From Apium graveolens (taxonomy: Eukaryota > Streptophyta > Magnoliopsida > Apiales > Apiaceae): 64,000 nt of DNA. Made by a program: the position numbers and the translations under genes. The stretch lies in assembly GCF_009905375.1 (NCBI RefSeq), contig NC_133649.1, forward strand, positions 226,569,275-226,633,274, read 5' to 3'. The notes under the pieces were generated by a model. It worked only from the letters and a program-made list of their open reading frames with translations. It did not search any database and was not told the DNA's origin. Below, one piece after another: positions 32,722 to 43,901 of this stretch (position 1 is the first letter of the stretch; each line of letters starts with the position of its first letter).

Positions 32722-33690
32722 TTGGCACCCCCCGAGAATAAGGCCCGAGACAAACATTGCGGGTACCACGAAAATCATGGCCACACCACGGAGAACTGCT
32801 TCTCTTTCAAAATGTTCATTGAAGATCAGATCAAAAAGGGCAACATGAACCAGTACCTACAAAGAAGACTTGATGACAGAGATAAGCCCTCTGGTGGCGG
32901 GAAACATGTGGTCAACATGATTTTTGGAGGAACCTCCTCCCCACCCCGGAGTCCAGACGAGGGCAATGATGTCCTGATGATCCAGCCTGTTGAAGATGAG
33001 CGCATATATTTCTCCAATACCGATTATGAAGGCCTGGATCCCGAGCACAACCAAGCCCTGGTCGTGACTCTCGACATCACCGACAATGAGGTACAAAGAA
33101 TTCTGGTTGATAATGGTTCCTCAGCTAACATTGTTTTTGAGCATACCCTTAACAGGATGAAGTTGGGACACCTCCGCATGGATCCATGCCTCGAAGACCC
33201 TCTCTATAGATTCGAGAATAATATGATCCCGATCCGCGGGGTAATATACCTCCCCATGGTCTTTGGTGCCGCACCCCGGCAGGTATCTCATATCATGAAG
33301 TTCTACGTGATAAGTGGTGCATCCTCTTATAACATGATTCTGGGAAGACCCACCATCACCAAGCTTCGGGCCATCCCGTCTACAATCCACCTGAAGCTGA
33401 AGTTTCCCACCTCGGGAGGCATCAGAGAACTTAGGGGGGACCGGGGCACTTCGGGAAAATGCTACGGACAGGCGCTGGTCATGGCCGAAACTGATCCAGA
33501 AAACAGAAAGAAGGCAATGGCCTTACCCAAAGGCCAAAGCCGCAAGAAGCATCGTGAATATTTCAGCAAAAGGCTAAAGTTGGACGTTAACATGATAGAG
33601 GATTCGGGATACAGCGTAACCAACGCCGACGCCCGGATACAAAAATTCATGGAAATAAGAGAGAAAACCAAGGTAGAACCTGCTGCCTAG
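32722..33690 (+). pseudogene. pol: Tat-type zinc region and protease
   Basis: Begins with CGYHENHGHTTENCFSFK, the zinc-knuckle-like signature of Tat gag ends. It continues through VVNMIFGGTSS to an aspartic protease with ILVDNGSSANIVFEHTL (about 33100-33150) and MILGRPTITKLRAIPSTIHL. It ends at TAG 33688-33690 but the same frame continues directly into reverse transcriptase, so the stop is a nonsense change. Confidence 0.87.
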
Positions 33691-33693
33691 ACG

Positions 33694-34290
33694 GTGGAGA
33701 TAAAATTAGACCCCGGGAACCCCACCCGGAAGTTGAAAATTGGAAAAGGCCTAGAGACATCCTTCCAGGAAGAGCTCATCTCGCTGTTAAGGGAATTTGC
33801 GTATGTATTCGCATGGGCGCCGGAAGATATGCCAGGGATCGATCAGTCCGTGGCAATGCACAGTCTGGATGTAGACCCGAGGAAAAAACCGATCAAACAG
33901 AAAAGGAGAAACTTTGCCCCCGAACGACAGCAAGCAATAGACGAAGAAATAGAGAAACTACTCAGGGCCGACATCATCTGCGAAATCAAGTATCCCGAAT
34001 GGCTCGCCAATGTGGTGCTAGTCAAGAAACCGAATGGAAAGTGGAGAATGTGTGTCGACTACACAAGCCTCAACGCTGCATGTCCCAAAGATTCCTATCC
34101 CGTCCCAAACACTGATCAGCTAATTGACGCAACTTCGGGCCACACCATGCTCAGCTTTATGGATGCCTTTTCGGGATATAACCAGGTCCGCATGAATCCC
34201 GAAGACATCGCCAAAACAACCTTCATCACTCATAGGGCAGTCTATGCCTTCATCATGATGCCTTTCCGGCTCATCAACGCCGGAGCCACC
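33694..34290 (+). pseudogene. pol: Tat-type reverse transcriptase, cut by the Athila insertion
   Basis: Contains FAWAPEDMPGID, KPNGKWRMCVDYTSLN, DSYPVPNTDQLID, SFMDAFSGYNQVRM and FRLINAGAT. This is the N-terminal third of a Tat-type reverse transcriptase with the first catalytic Asp, but it ends before the YxDD motif because the Athila LTR starts at 34291. The missing remainder should lie beyond the right window edge. Confidence 0.9.
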
Positions 34291-35729
34291 TGATAAGTGG
34301 CATTTTATACCACTTAGAACGTCTTATAATAGCTTAAATTAGTGTCTTGAAATCAAGTATTTTGTGTATTTGATGCGTTTTTCTAGTGTTTGTGCATTTC
34401 AGGGTATTAGTTGCATTTCGGGAGAGAATTTATCAATAATAAGCCCTGGTATGTGTTCAACATTGCAAGTGGGAAGAATAGAGCAGATTGCAGCGAAGAA
34501 ACGGAGCAAAACAGATCATTTTTCCAGAAGGGGTCTGAGCGCCCGCTCAGTTCTGCTGAGCGGCCGCGCAGGAAGCTGAGCGCCCACTCAGGAAAGCTGA
34601 GCGGCCGCGCAGGGTCGTAATTTCAGAATAAATATTTTAGACTCCTATTTCTCTTTGGCTTCCAACTTCTGAGTTATCTGGGTTTATGAGACTCCTATAT
34701 AAGTAGATTTCAGAGACGTTTCACAGAGTTTGGATCGTAGTATTAATCAAGGAGCGAAGGAGATAAGAAAGGAAACCGTTTTAGCACACCGCGACGAAGA
34801 GGAAGCATATTTTCTTGTGATTCTTTATTTCATTGTAACGTTGGATGCTAGCTTTCTTACTTTGAACCTATTTACTCTTGTGATGTACTCTGGTTTAATA
34901 TAAGTAGTTTTAGTTATTATTCTCTTGTGTTTATTTATCATGTTTTTATATGAACCCATGATGACGATGAGTGCTATCATGGGCTAATCGTGATCATGGG
35001 GTCGTAACGAATTTACTATGGAATTCTTTAGTTAGTTGTTTAATACCTTAGTGTGTGATGATTGTATGATATCTAGTATTGGTTGTGCGTATTCGTCTTA
35101 TGTGCGTCACGAACATATAAGATAGGGTGTTAATCTCTTGTGAAGCGACGATGGATCTTGAGATTTAGAACTTTCCATGCTAGCATAGGTTCATGTACGA
35201 GTATGCATGATTAGTGGGTAACTCTAACCGTTTTATTCGCCCTGTGTAATCAAAAGGATTAACTTGTGCTTAAATCATTATGTTGTCAATTTATGTAGAC
35301 ATGTAAGGACTAAACATAATTGATGCCTATTCAACTTTTATCTTAATTGTGGATGTTTGGTAGAATGGTATTAGTACAATGAAAGTTGGTTTTTATCAGT
35401 TTCGTGTTATTCGATTAATATCATCACTGTTGCATACTAAGGGTAATAACAATAGCTATTGAAGGAAGTAGTAATGAAGTTGTGATCTCATGAGTGTTTT
35501 AATATTGTTAATTTAAGTGGTTAATTATAGTAGTTAATTGTAGTTAATAATTAGTTAATCAATTCTAAGTGTTATTGTCTTAACATTGAGAAGTAACCAT
35601 ACATTGGTGAGTGAGTTTAATTGAAAAGAATTAGTCTGAGTCTCTGTGGGAACGAACTAGAAAGTATTCTATATTACTTGCGAACACGTATACTTGCGTG
35701 TGTTATTAGCGCGTGTTTTCGCCTTAACA
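34291..35729 (+). repeat. 5' LTR of the Athila-type element
   Basis: 1439 bp, TGATAAGTGGCATTTTATAC to GCCTTAACA. Contains a GC-rich hairpin cluster at 34535-34613 and a TATATAAGTAG box near 34695. Matches the partial 3' LTR at 55630-56392 with scattered differences. Confidence 0.94.
34535..34613 (+). repeat. GC-rich hairpin cluster in the Athila 5' LTR
   Basis: Two near-copies of TGAGCGCCCGCTCA (a stem with GAGCG/CGCTC arms) alternating with GCTGAGCGGCCGCGCAGG. Strong GC contrast with the A/T-rich LTR. Related clusters occur at 41381-41423 and 55874-55953. Confidence 0.85.
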
Positions 35730-35735
35730 AGTTTT

Positions 35736-35753
35736 TGGCGCCGCTGCCGGGGA
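35736..35753 (+). promoter_or_regulatory. Primer-binding site of the Athila-type element
   Basis: TGGCGCCGCTGCCGGGGA, six bases after the LTR end. It is the form seen in Athila elements, complementary to a tRNA-Asp 3' end. Confidence 0.88.
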
Positions 35754-35857
35754 CTCGGCATATTTGTTTAGTTTATGTACTTACCATTAGGACTCAATGA
35801 TTAAGACGTGTGTACTTATTGTTTCCGGTTGTGTTTCAGGTACTTTAGCGAGCGTTT

Positions 35858-37513
35858 ATGCAAACTCGTTCTCGTACTCGCAAGAGGACTTTAGATACAG
35901 CTGAGGAGACAGACAAAGTTCTTGATATTCCGGAGAAGATAGATTTTGAAGATTCGGATTTAGGAAGTGAGCAGAAAGAACCTTTAATCATGGGTGATCG
36001 TATTGTTCCGGCAGATCCAGCTCTTATGGACTTTTCTCGGCCTAAAATTGATGACATTCAGTCAAGCATTCTTCATCCGGCTATTCAGGCTAACACCCTT
36101 GAAATCAAGCCGGGCAGTATTCAGATGGTGCAGAATTCTGTTTCTTTCGGAGGTGCTGCGACTGAAGACTCCAACATGCAAATAAAGAATTTTGTCGAGA
36201 TCTGTAGTACTTTCAAATATAATGGTGTGACTGATGAGGCTATCAAGCTGAGGCTTTTCCCATTCTCTCTAAGGGATAAAGCTAAGGACTGGTCACATTC
36301 TGAACCAGCTGGGTCCATCACTACTTGGCAAGATCTTGCGCAAAAGTTTCTGGTGAAGTTTTATCCAATGGCGAAGACTGCGGCTATGCGGAGTGCTCTT
36401 ACTCAGTTTGCGCAGCAACCTACAGAATCTATGTGCGAAGCTTGGGAGCGCTACAAGGAGATGTTGAGAAAGTGTCCACATCATGGAATGCCTGATTGGA
36501 TGGTGATCACTGGTTTCTATAATAGTTTGGGGGCCCAATCTCGGCCCATGCTCGATGCAGCAGCTGGAGGTGCCTTGTGGGCCAAAAGCTATACTGAGGC
36601 TTATAATCTTATTGAGACTATGGCTGCAAATGAGCATCAAAACCCAACTCAAAGGATGATGCCTGGGAAGGTAGCAGGTATTCTGGAAGTCGATGCAACC
36701 ACAGCTATTGCAGCGCAGCTCCAAGCGCTGTCTATGAAGGTCGATTCTCTAGCCACCTATGGGGTCAATCAGATAGCTATGGTCTGTGAGCTTTGTGCAG
36801 GTTCTCATACTACGGATCAGTATTCTCTTGTTAACGAATCTGTTCAGTACGTGAATAATTATCCGTGACAACAACAGCCTGTGCTAGCTACTTATCATCC
36901 TAACAATAGAAATCATCCAAATTTCAGCTGGAGTAATAATCAGAATGCTATTCAGCAACCATATCAGCAAGGCGTAAGTAAGTAGTTCAATCCACCTGGA
37001 TTCCAGCAACCGCAGCATTATGCTCAAAGGCAATCATATCCTCAACAGGGAGGTGCAGCTGCACCCACTAGTGCTGATTTTGAGGAACTTAAGCTGTTGT
37101 GCAAGAGTCAGGCGGTTTCTATCAAGATCTTGGAAAATCAAATTGGTCAAATAGCCAATACAGTGCTTAATCGCCAACCTGGCACACTTCCCAATGACAC
37201 TGAAGTTCCAGGCAGGAAGGAAGCTAAAGAGCAAGTCAAGGCTATTACCTTAAGGTCTGGAAAAGTTGCTGATGCTGAAAAAGCAAAAGAAGGAGAAGTT
37301 GAAGTTGGTAATGAAGAAGCTAAGGAAAAGGAGAAAGCGGCAGAACCAAGGAAGACTACTGTTGAACACACTCTGCCTGAGGGTAATACAGGGGAGAAAC
37401 AACTCTATCCTCCACCACCTTTCCCTAAGAGATTGCAACAACAAAAGCTGGATAAGCAGTTCGGTAAGTTTCTAGAGGTGTTCAAGAAACTTCACATCAA
37501 TACCTTTCGCTGA
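35858..37513 (+). pseudogene. gag: Athila-type gag, interrupted
   Basis: Starts MQTRSRTRKRTLDTAEE. The capsid core shows EICSTFKYNGVTDEAIKLRL, LRDKAKDWSHSEPAGSITTW and SMCEAWERYKEMLRKCPHHG. TGA at 36866-36868 (probably from CGA) and a TAG near 36983 interrupt it, and the same frame then continues through FEELKLLCKSQAVSIKILENQ and the Lys/Glu-rich linker to 37513. A frameshift near 37500 moves the reading to the next frame at SIPFAEAL. Confidence 0.88.
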
Positions 37514-37519
37514 GGCTTT

Positions 37520-38699
37520 GGAGCAAATGCCTAGTTATGCGAGATTTATGAAGAGTATTCTTTCAAGGAAGGTGAAACTGGATGACCTTGAGACCGTTGC
37601 TCTAACGGAAGAATGAAGTGCTGTGCTGCAGCAAAAGTTACCTCCAAAGCTTAAAGATCCAGGTAGCTTCACCATTCCTTGCACCATTGGCAAGTTGTCT
37701 TTTGACAAGTGCCTTTGTGATTTGGGAGCAAGCATCATTCTGATGCCGTTGTCGATCTTCAAAAAGTTGAACTTGCACGATCCAAAGCCCACCTACATGT
37801 CTCTACAATTGGCTGATCGTTCTATTACTTACCCAAAAGGCATAATGGAGGATGTGCTAGTAAAGGTGGATAAGCTCTTCTTTCCTGCAGACTTTGTTAT
37901 TCTGGATTTCGAGGAAGATAAGAAGATTCCCATAATCTTGGGAAGACCTTTCTTGGCTACAGGCCGTACCTTGATAGATGTGCAGAAAGGTGAACTTACA
38001 ATGCAGGTGCAGGATCAGGATGTGACATTCAATGTATTCAAAGCAATGAAATTCCCTACAGAAGATGAGGAGTGCTTAAAAGTGGATTTGATTGATTCTG
38101 CGGTTACTTCAGAACTCGATCATATGCTAATGTCTGATGCATTAGAGAAGGCCTTAGTGGGGGATTTTGATAGTGATGATGAGGATGGCAATGAGCAACT
38201 ACAATATCTTAATGCTTCTCCCTGGAGGCGAAAGCTAGACATGCCGTTTGAATCTCTTGGTACTTCTGACCTCAAAAATGCTGAAGGAAAGCTCAAACCA
38301 TCGATTGAGGAAGCACGTACCCTTGAGCTTAAGCCATTGCCTGAACATTTGAGGTATGCTTTTTTAGGTGATGCATCTACTTTACCTGTTATTATTGCAT
38401 CTGATCTTTCAGGTAGTGAGGAGGACAAGCTCTTAAGGATTTTGAGAGAATTCAAATCGGCTATCGGATGGACTATAGCAGACATCAAAGGGATTAGCCC
38501 TTCATATTGTATGCATAAGATTCTGCTAGAGGAGGGTAGTAAACCGACTGTTTAGCAACAGCGCAGACTCAGTCCTATCATGAAAGAAGTGGTGAAGAAA
38601 GAAATTCTGAAGTGGCTAGATGCATGAATCATTTATCCTATTTTTAACAGTTCTTGGGTGAGCCCCGTGTAATGTGTACCTAAGAAAGGAGGTATTATT
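37520..38699 (+). pseudogene. pol: Athila-type protease region, interrupted
   Basis: Frame with AEALEQMPSYARFMKSILSR, stop TGA at 37614-37616, then GSFTIPCTIG, a protease-like LCDLGASIILMPLSIFKKL (about 37710-37770) and KIPIILGRPFLATGRTLID. A linker follows to TAG 38553-38555, and two further stops (TGA near 38625, TAA near 38669) separate it from reverse transcriptase in the same frame. The protease has DLGAS where other gypsy elements have D-S/T-G, a form known in Athila. Confidence 0.85.
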
Positions 38700-41222
38700 G
38701 TGGTAGCAAATGAGAAGAACGAGCTCATCCCCATTCGAACAGTCACAGGGTGGAGAGTATGCATGGATTATAGAAAGTTGAACAAGGCCACAAGGAAAGA
38801 TCACTTCCCGCTTCCGTTTATTGATCAGATGCTTGACAGGTTGGCCGATCATGAGTATTATTGTCTTCTGGATGGCTATTCAGGGTATAATCAGATTTGT
38901 ATTGTACCAGAGGATCAAGAAAAGACTACCTTCACTTGTCTATTTGGCACGTTTACTTTTCGCAGAGTTTCGTTTGGGTTATGTGGCGCACCGACCACTT
39001 TTCAGAGATGTATGATGGCTATATTCTCTGACATGATTGGAAATAATGTCGAGGTGTTCATGGACAACTTCTCCGTCTTTGGACATTTGTATGATGAATG
39101 TTTGAATAATCTTCGTGCAGTACTCAAAAGGTGCATAAAAACTAATTTGGTGCTCAATTGGGAAAAATATCATTTTATGGTGCGTGAAGGCATTATTCTT
39201 GGGCATAAGGTCTCTAGCAAGGGTCTTGAGGTGGACAAAGCCAAGGTGGGAGTCATTGAAAATCTTCCACCACCTATTTCTGTGAAAGAAATCCGTAGTT
39301 TTCTTGGTCATGCGGGTTTTTATCGGCGTTTCATCAAGGATTTTTCGAAGATATCTAAGCCGTTGTGCAAATTTCTTGAGAAGGATGTGCCTTTCAAATT
39401 TGATGATGACTGTTTAACGACATTCGAGACTCTTAAGAAGAGTTTAATAACTGCACCAGTTATTACAGCACCTGATTGGACAGAGCCTTTTGAGATGATG
39501 TGTGATGCAAGTGATTATGCGGTGGGCGCAGTTCTTGGGCAGCGCAAGAATAATCTCTTTCATGTGGTCTACTATGCTAGCAAGACCTTAAATGGGGCAC
39601 AAATGAACTACACCACTACTGAGAAGGAGCTCTTGGCTATAATCTTTGGTTTCAAAAAATTTCGATCTTATTTGCTTGGGACAAAAGTGACAGTATTCAC
39701 TGATCATGCGGCTATTCGTTATTTGGTTTCCAAGAAGGATTCGAAGCCGAGACTCATTCGTTGGGTGCTCTTGTTACATGAATTTGAGTTAGAGATCAAG
39801 GATAGAAAAGGTACTGAGAATCAAGTAGCTGACCATCTCTCTAGATTGGAGAATCCCGAAGCTACTTCACATGATACGACATTAATCATCGAATCTTTTC
39901 CGGATGAGCAGTTGTTCGCTGTTCAGGAGGAAGAGCCATGGTTCGCAGATATTGTGAATTATCTTGTCAGCAATATAATGCCTCCTAATTTGACCACAGC
40001 TCAAAAGAAGAAGTTTCTGAATGAGGTGAAGTGGTATATGTGGGATGAACCGTATTTGTTTAGACAGGGAGCTGACCAGATCATCAGGAGATATATCCCA
40101 TTCTGTGAGACGGAGGGGATATTACGAGACTGCCACTCCACAGTTTATGGCGGACACTATGGTGGTGAAAAGATGACAGCTCGTATTCTGCAAGCAGGTT
40201 TTTTCTGGCCTACTTTGTTTAAGGATGCTCATCAGTTCATTTTAAGGTGTGATCGTTGCCAAAAAGTGGGAAATCTTACGAGAAAGGATGAAATGCCGTT
40301 AAATGTGATGCTTGAAGTCGAGGTCTTTGATGTTTGGGGAATCGATTTCATGGGGCCTTTTGTCTCATCCTGCAATAATCAGTACATCTTGCTGGAAGTC
40401 GATTATGTCTCAAAATGGGTAGAAGTCAAGGCTCTACCAACAAATGATGCAAAGGCAGTGTTGAATTTTCTTCATAATCAGATTTTCACAAGGTTTGGAA
40501 CGCCACGAGTAATCATAAGTGATGAAGGGTCGCATTTCTGCAACCGTAAGTTTACTTCTATGATGCAGCGCTACAATGTGAATCATCGAGTTGCTACTGC
40601 CTATCATCCGCAAACAAATGGTCAAGCGGAAGTGTCTAACAGAGAGATCAAGCGCATCTTAGAGAAGGTTGTTTGTCCGTCAAGGAAGGATTGGTCTTTA
40701 AAGCTCGATGAAGCTGTTTGGGCTTACAGAACAACATACAAGACTCCACTTGGGATGTCCCTGTTTCAACTTGTGTATGGTAAGGGATGTCATTTACCTG
40801 CGGAGCTTGAGCATAAGGCCAATTGGGCGTTGAAGAAGTTGAACCTGGATCTAGATGCAGCTGGAAAGAAGCGAATGCTTCAGCTTAATGAACTTGATGA
40901 ATTTCGACTCCAAGCGTACGAGAATAACAAAAGGTACAAGGAAAAAGTGAAAAGATGGCACAATAGTAAGCTACATCCTAAGTTATTCGTGCCGGGGCAA
41001 CAAGTTCTTTTATTCAACTCTCGTCCCCGACTTTTTCCTGGGAAGTTGAAATCAAGGTGGTCGGGACCTTTTATTGTCAAAACTGTGTTTCCACATGGAG
41101 CGGTGGAGATTTTTAAGAATGATCCGGACCAAGCATTCAAAGTCAATGGTCAGCGTTTGAAGCACTACTATGGAGACACGGCAAACCGTGAAGTGGTTAG
41201 TGCCATTTTATTTTCAACTTGA
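38700..41222 (+). pseudogene. pol: Athila-type reverse transcriptase, RNase H and integrase (840-codon open stretch)
   Basis: One open frame. Reverse transcriptase shows [22 protein letters not shown] and [13 protein letters not shown], but the catalytic box reads [10 protein letters not shown] (39054-39083), with Asn at 39066-39068 in place of the second Asp. RNase H has [41 protein letters not shown] and VADHLSRLE. Integrase has [28 protein letters not shown] and the triad in [17 protein letters not shown] and GQAEVSNRE. It is a pseudogene because upstream stops block expression and the reverse transcriptase active site is altered. Confidence 0.92.
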
Positions 41223-41677
41223 GTAAGGCACGCATCGTCAAGCTAATGACGAAAAAGAAGCGCTTCGTGGGAGGCAACCCATGATTTGTTGTTATAGGAA
41301 CCCTTAGAAGTTAATAACCTATCCAAAACCATAAAAAATACAGAAAAACGGAGCCTGGAAAAAAATTTCCAGAAGCCCCTTGAGCGCCCGCTCAGCTTTG
41401 CTGAGCGACCGCTCAGGGGTCGACTGGAAGAATTTTTTTAAGTCCAAATAAAAAAAAGCTGAAAAACAAAAATAATAAAACACAGCCCCATTACCCACGA
41501 CCTATTTCCCCATTACCCCATGATTTTAACCCTCAAACCCACTCCTAATCAATTTTTACCCTAATCCCTACCCTATATATACATACACCTATCCCATATA
41601 TCCCCCATACACTTTCAAACCTTAAACTCTCTCCCAAACACAAAAACACAAATCTTTAACACTTTTACTCAGTTTCG
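41223..41677 (+). other. Spacer between Athila pol and the 3' ORF
   Basis: Non-coding. Contains the GC-rich hairpin block (41381-41423), then an A/C-rich stretch with TATATATACATACACC near 41574, which could be a promoter for the 3' ORF, though this is only a possibility. Confidence 0.5.
41381..41423 (+). repeat. Internal copy of the Athila GC-rich hairpin
   Basis: TGAGCGCCCGCTCAGC, CTTTG, then CTGAGCGACCGCTCAGG. Flanking words TTTCCAGAAG on the left and GGGTCG on the right are also shared with the LTR clusters, so a block of roughly 55 bp is duplicated between LTR and spacer. Confidence 0.85.
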
Positions 41678-42851
41678 ATGGCACCCAAGAGATCAAGGAC
41701 TATCGATAGCAGCATCACTGTCCCTACTGCTGATTCTTCGAGGGGTACTGCTGCGAGACCTCGTTTGAATGATAGGGCTGCTGAGGAGGAGTATACTAGG
41801 CTTCTGGGTAAGCCAATTTTGAAGGAGAGGGGGTTCTTACCATCGGTAAGGGATGGTGAGTTGTTGCCTATGATTGCTGAGAAGGGGTGGATTGCTTTTT
41901 GTGAGTCTCCTGAAGCAGTGCCGATGAGCGTGGTTCGCGAGTTCTATGCGAACGCGAAGGCCGAGAAGAATGGGTATTCTGTGGTCCGGGGGATGACGGT
42001 TGATTATCACCCTGCGGTGATTCACCGTGTGATTGGGCAGAGACAGAGGAAGCCCACAGAGGAGAACTGGAACGAGAAGACTGCTGAGGATTTTAACTTG
42101 GATTTGATTTGTACTACTCTCTGTAGGCCGGGCACAGTGTGGACCTTCAAGACTGGGACTAACGAGTATCGTCACTTTCCGGCGATCGCGATGAATAGGT
42201 ATGCTCGTGCATGGAATGCTTTTATTTATGCTAATATTCTGCCTACTTCACATGCACATGAGGTCACAGTTGAGAGAGCGTAGTTGTTGTGGGGAATTTT
42301 GAATGAGGAGTACTATGTAGACCTTATGAGTTCATCTACCAAGGAATTCTGAAGTTTTTGAGGGGAGCTAAGCACATGAACATCCCTTATGCATCCACAG
42401 TTATCAAGCTTTGCCGAGCGGTGGAAGTTCAGTGGCCGTCTCATGAGCAGTTGCAGTTACCGGCCGCTCCTATTGATTCCAGGACTCTGCATGCGATGCA
42501 GGAGTGGACCGGTGGTGAGCCCAAGGAGCATGGGCTGGGTTATCGTCTCCAGGAGGGCGTCCAGCACGAGGTACTTCCATGGCGAGGCCAGGGCATGATG
42601 AGGCTGGTTCTTCTAGAGCTCAGGAGGGTGCTGGGATGGCTGATGCCCAGTATAGGAGGCTTTCGAGGAGGATGGATGCTATGTACGAGACGCAGAACAG
42701 GTTTGCTCAGGAGCTCACCCTTGCACTAGGGACTGCATTTCGAGGCCTTGGAGCTGACATCCAGTGGTCAGTTTTTGGTGAGGACTCTGTATATCCGCCT
42801 ACTGATACACCACCCTCTGAGGGTGATGATGATGATGATCTCTCCGAGTAG
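41678..42851 (+). pseudogene. Athila 3' ORF (env-position ORF), interrupted
   Basis: Starts MAPKRSRTIDSSITVPTADS; 201 codons to TAG at 42281-42283, with the frame then continuing LLWGILNEEYYVDL before a shift near 42325. Later pieces in two other frames carry GAKHMNIPYASTVIKLCRAV and RLSRRMDAMYETQNRFAQEL. The last ends with an acidic DDDDDLSE tail at 42851. I see no signal peptide or membrane helix, so calling it an envelope protein would not be justified. The middle, with ESPEAVPMSVVREFYANA and GMTVDYHPAVIHRVIG, resembles the plant-specific domain found in Athila 3' ORFs. Confidence 0.75.
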
Positions 42852-42857
42852 GTATAC

Positions 42858-43883
42858 TGTTAGTCCCTTAACAATATAGCAAAAAATTGCAGAAGGGGGG
42901 TTGAATGGAATTCTTGAACCTTTTTCTTGAAATAAAAATGTTCAACTCGATTATAGATATATTTGTTTTGATTAGCACAATGCGGAATGTAAACTTAATT
43001 GAATCAAAACATAAGTAATTAAAAACAAGAGTCTTTAAAAACTTTCTGGTGGATTTAAACAATTCCACCAGAGATATATATAATATATCGAGAGGACTCT
43101 GTGTGCAAAAATGCTCACAACTGCTTACAAATGTAACTACTGAGAATACATGAAATGCTAAAGATTCTACTTACAAAGATGTCTCTGTTTTTGTGTTTTT
43201 CAGCTATCTCAGTTCTATGTTTTATTTGCTACTCTCTTGGTTTATATAATACCAAGATTACAAAGTCAAAAAGACTGAACAAATATAATATCTAACAGTC
43301 TTAAGCTTTGCTGCTTTTTGTCCTCTATTACCCAGTTAATGGGCTTCCACAGTGTGTTTGTATACATCTCGACGGCTGTGTGTCAGCTTTCACTGTTCAA
43401 CTGCTGTTTGAATTCTTCATATGATCATCCATCGACTTTCAGAACATCCGTTGATGATTTAATTGATCATCCATCGACTGCTATATTAAACATCCGTTGA
43501 TAGTCATTTGATCATCCGTCAATGGCTTTGTTAATCATCCGGCGGTAGCTATTTTGGCACTTGACTCTATATCACTTATGCAGAATTACAAGACATCAAT
43601 TATGTACAATTAATCAACCTATTCTACATATCTAGTTAAAGTCAACATGACTTATATGCTACTACAGATTCTATACAAAGGTGCATACATAACTGTGCTA
43701 CAAACTTATTTTTACATAAGCTACTCACTCGATGGATAATAAGTTAATCATCCGCCGGGACTATAATGAGTTATCCGTCGGGACTATAATTCTTATCCGT
43801 CGAGTGCTACATAATTTCACTAAGTAAAATCTACTTAGATGTTTTGTTTATAAAATCATCAAGTACACAACATATGCACAACA
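42858..43883 (-). repeat. 3' LTR of the SIRE-type element
   Basis: 1026 bp, plus-strand ends TGTTAGTCCC and GCACAACA. Compared with the other LTR it has a duplicated TTCTTGAA near 42920 and scattered substitutions. Contains about ten copies of the CATCCGTCGA-type motif. Confidence 0.95.
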
Positions 43884-43898
43884 ATCTCCCCCAATTTA
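43884..43898 (-). promoter_or_regulatory. Polypurine tract of the SIRE-type element
   Basis: Plus strand ATCTCCCCCAATTTA, i.e. minus strand TAAATTGGGGGAGAT, directly next to the 3' LTR. Confidence 0.9.
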
Positions 43899-43901
43899 TG
43901 T

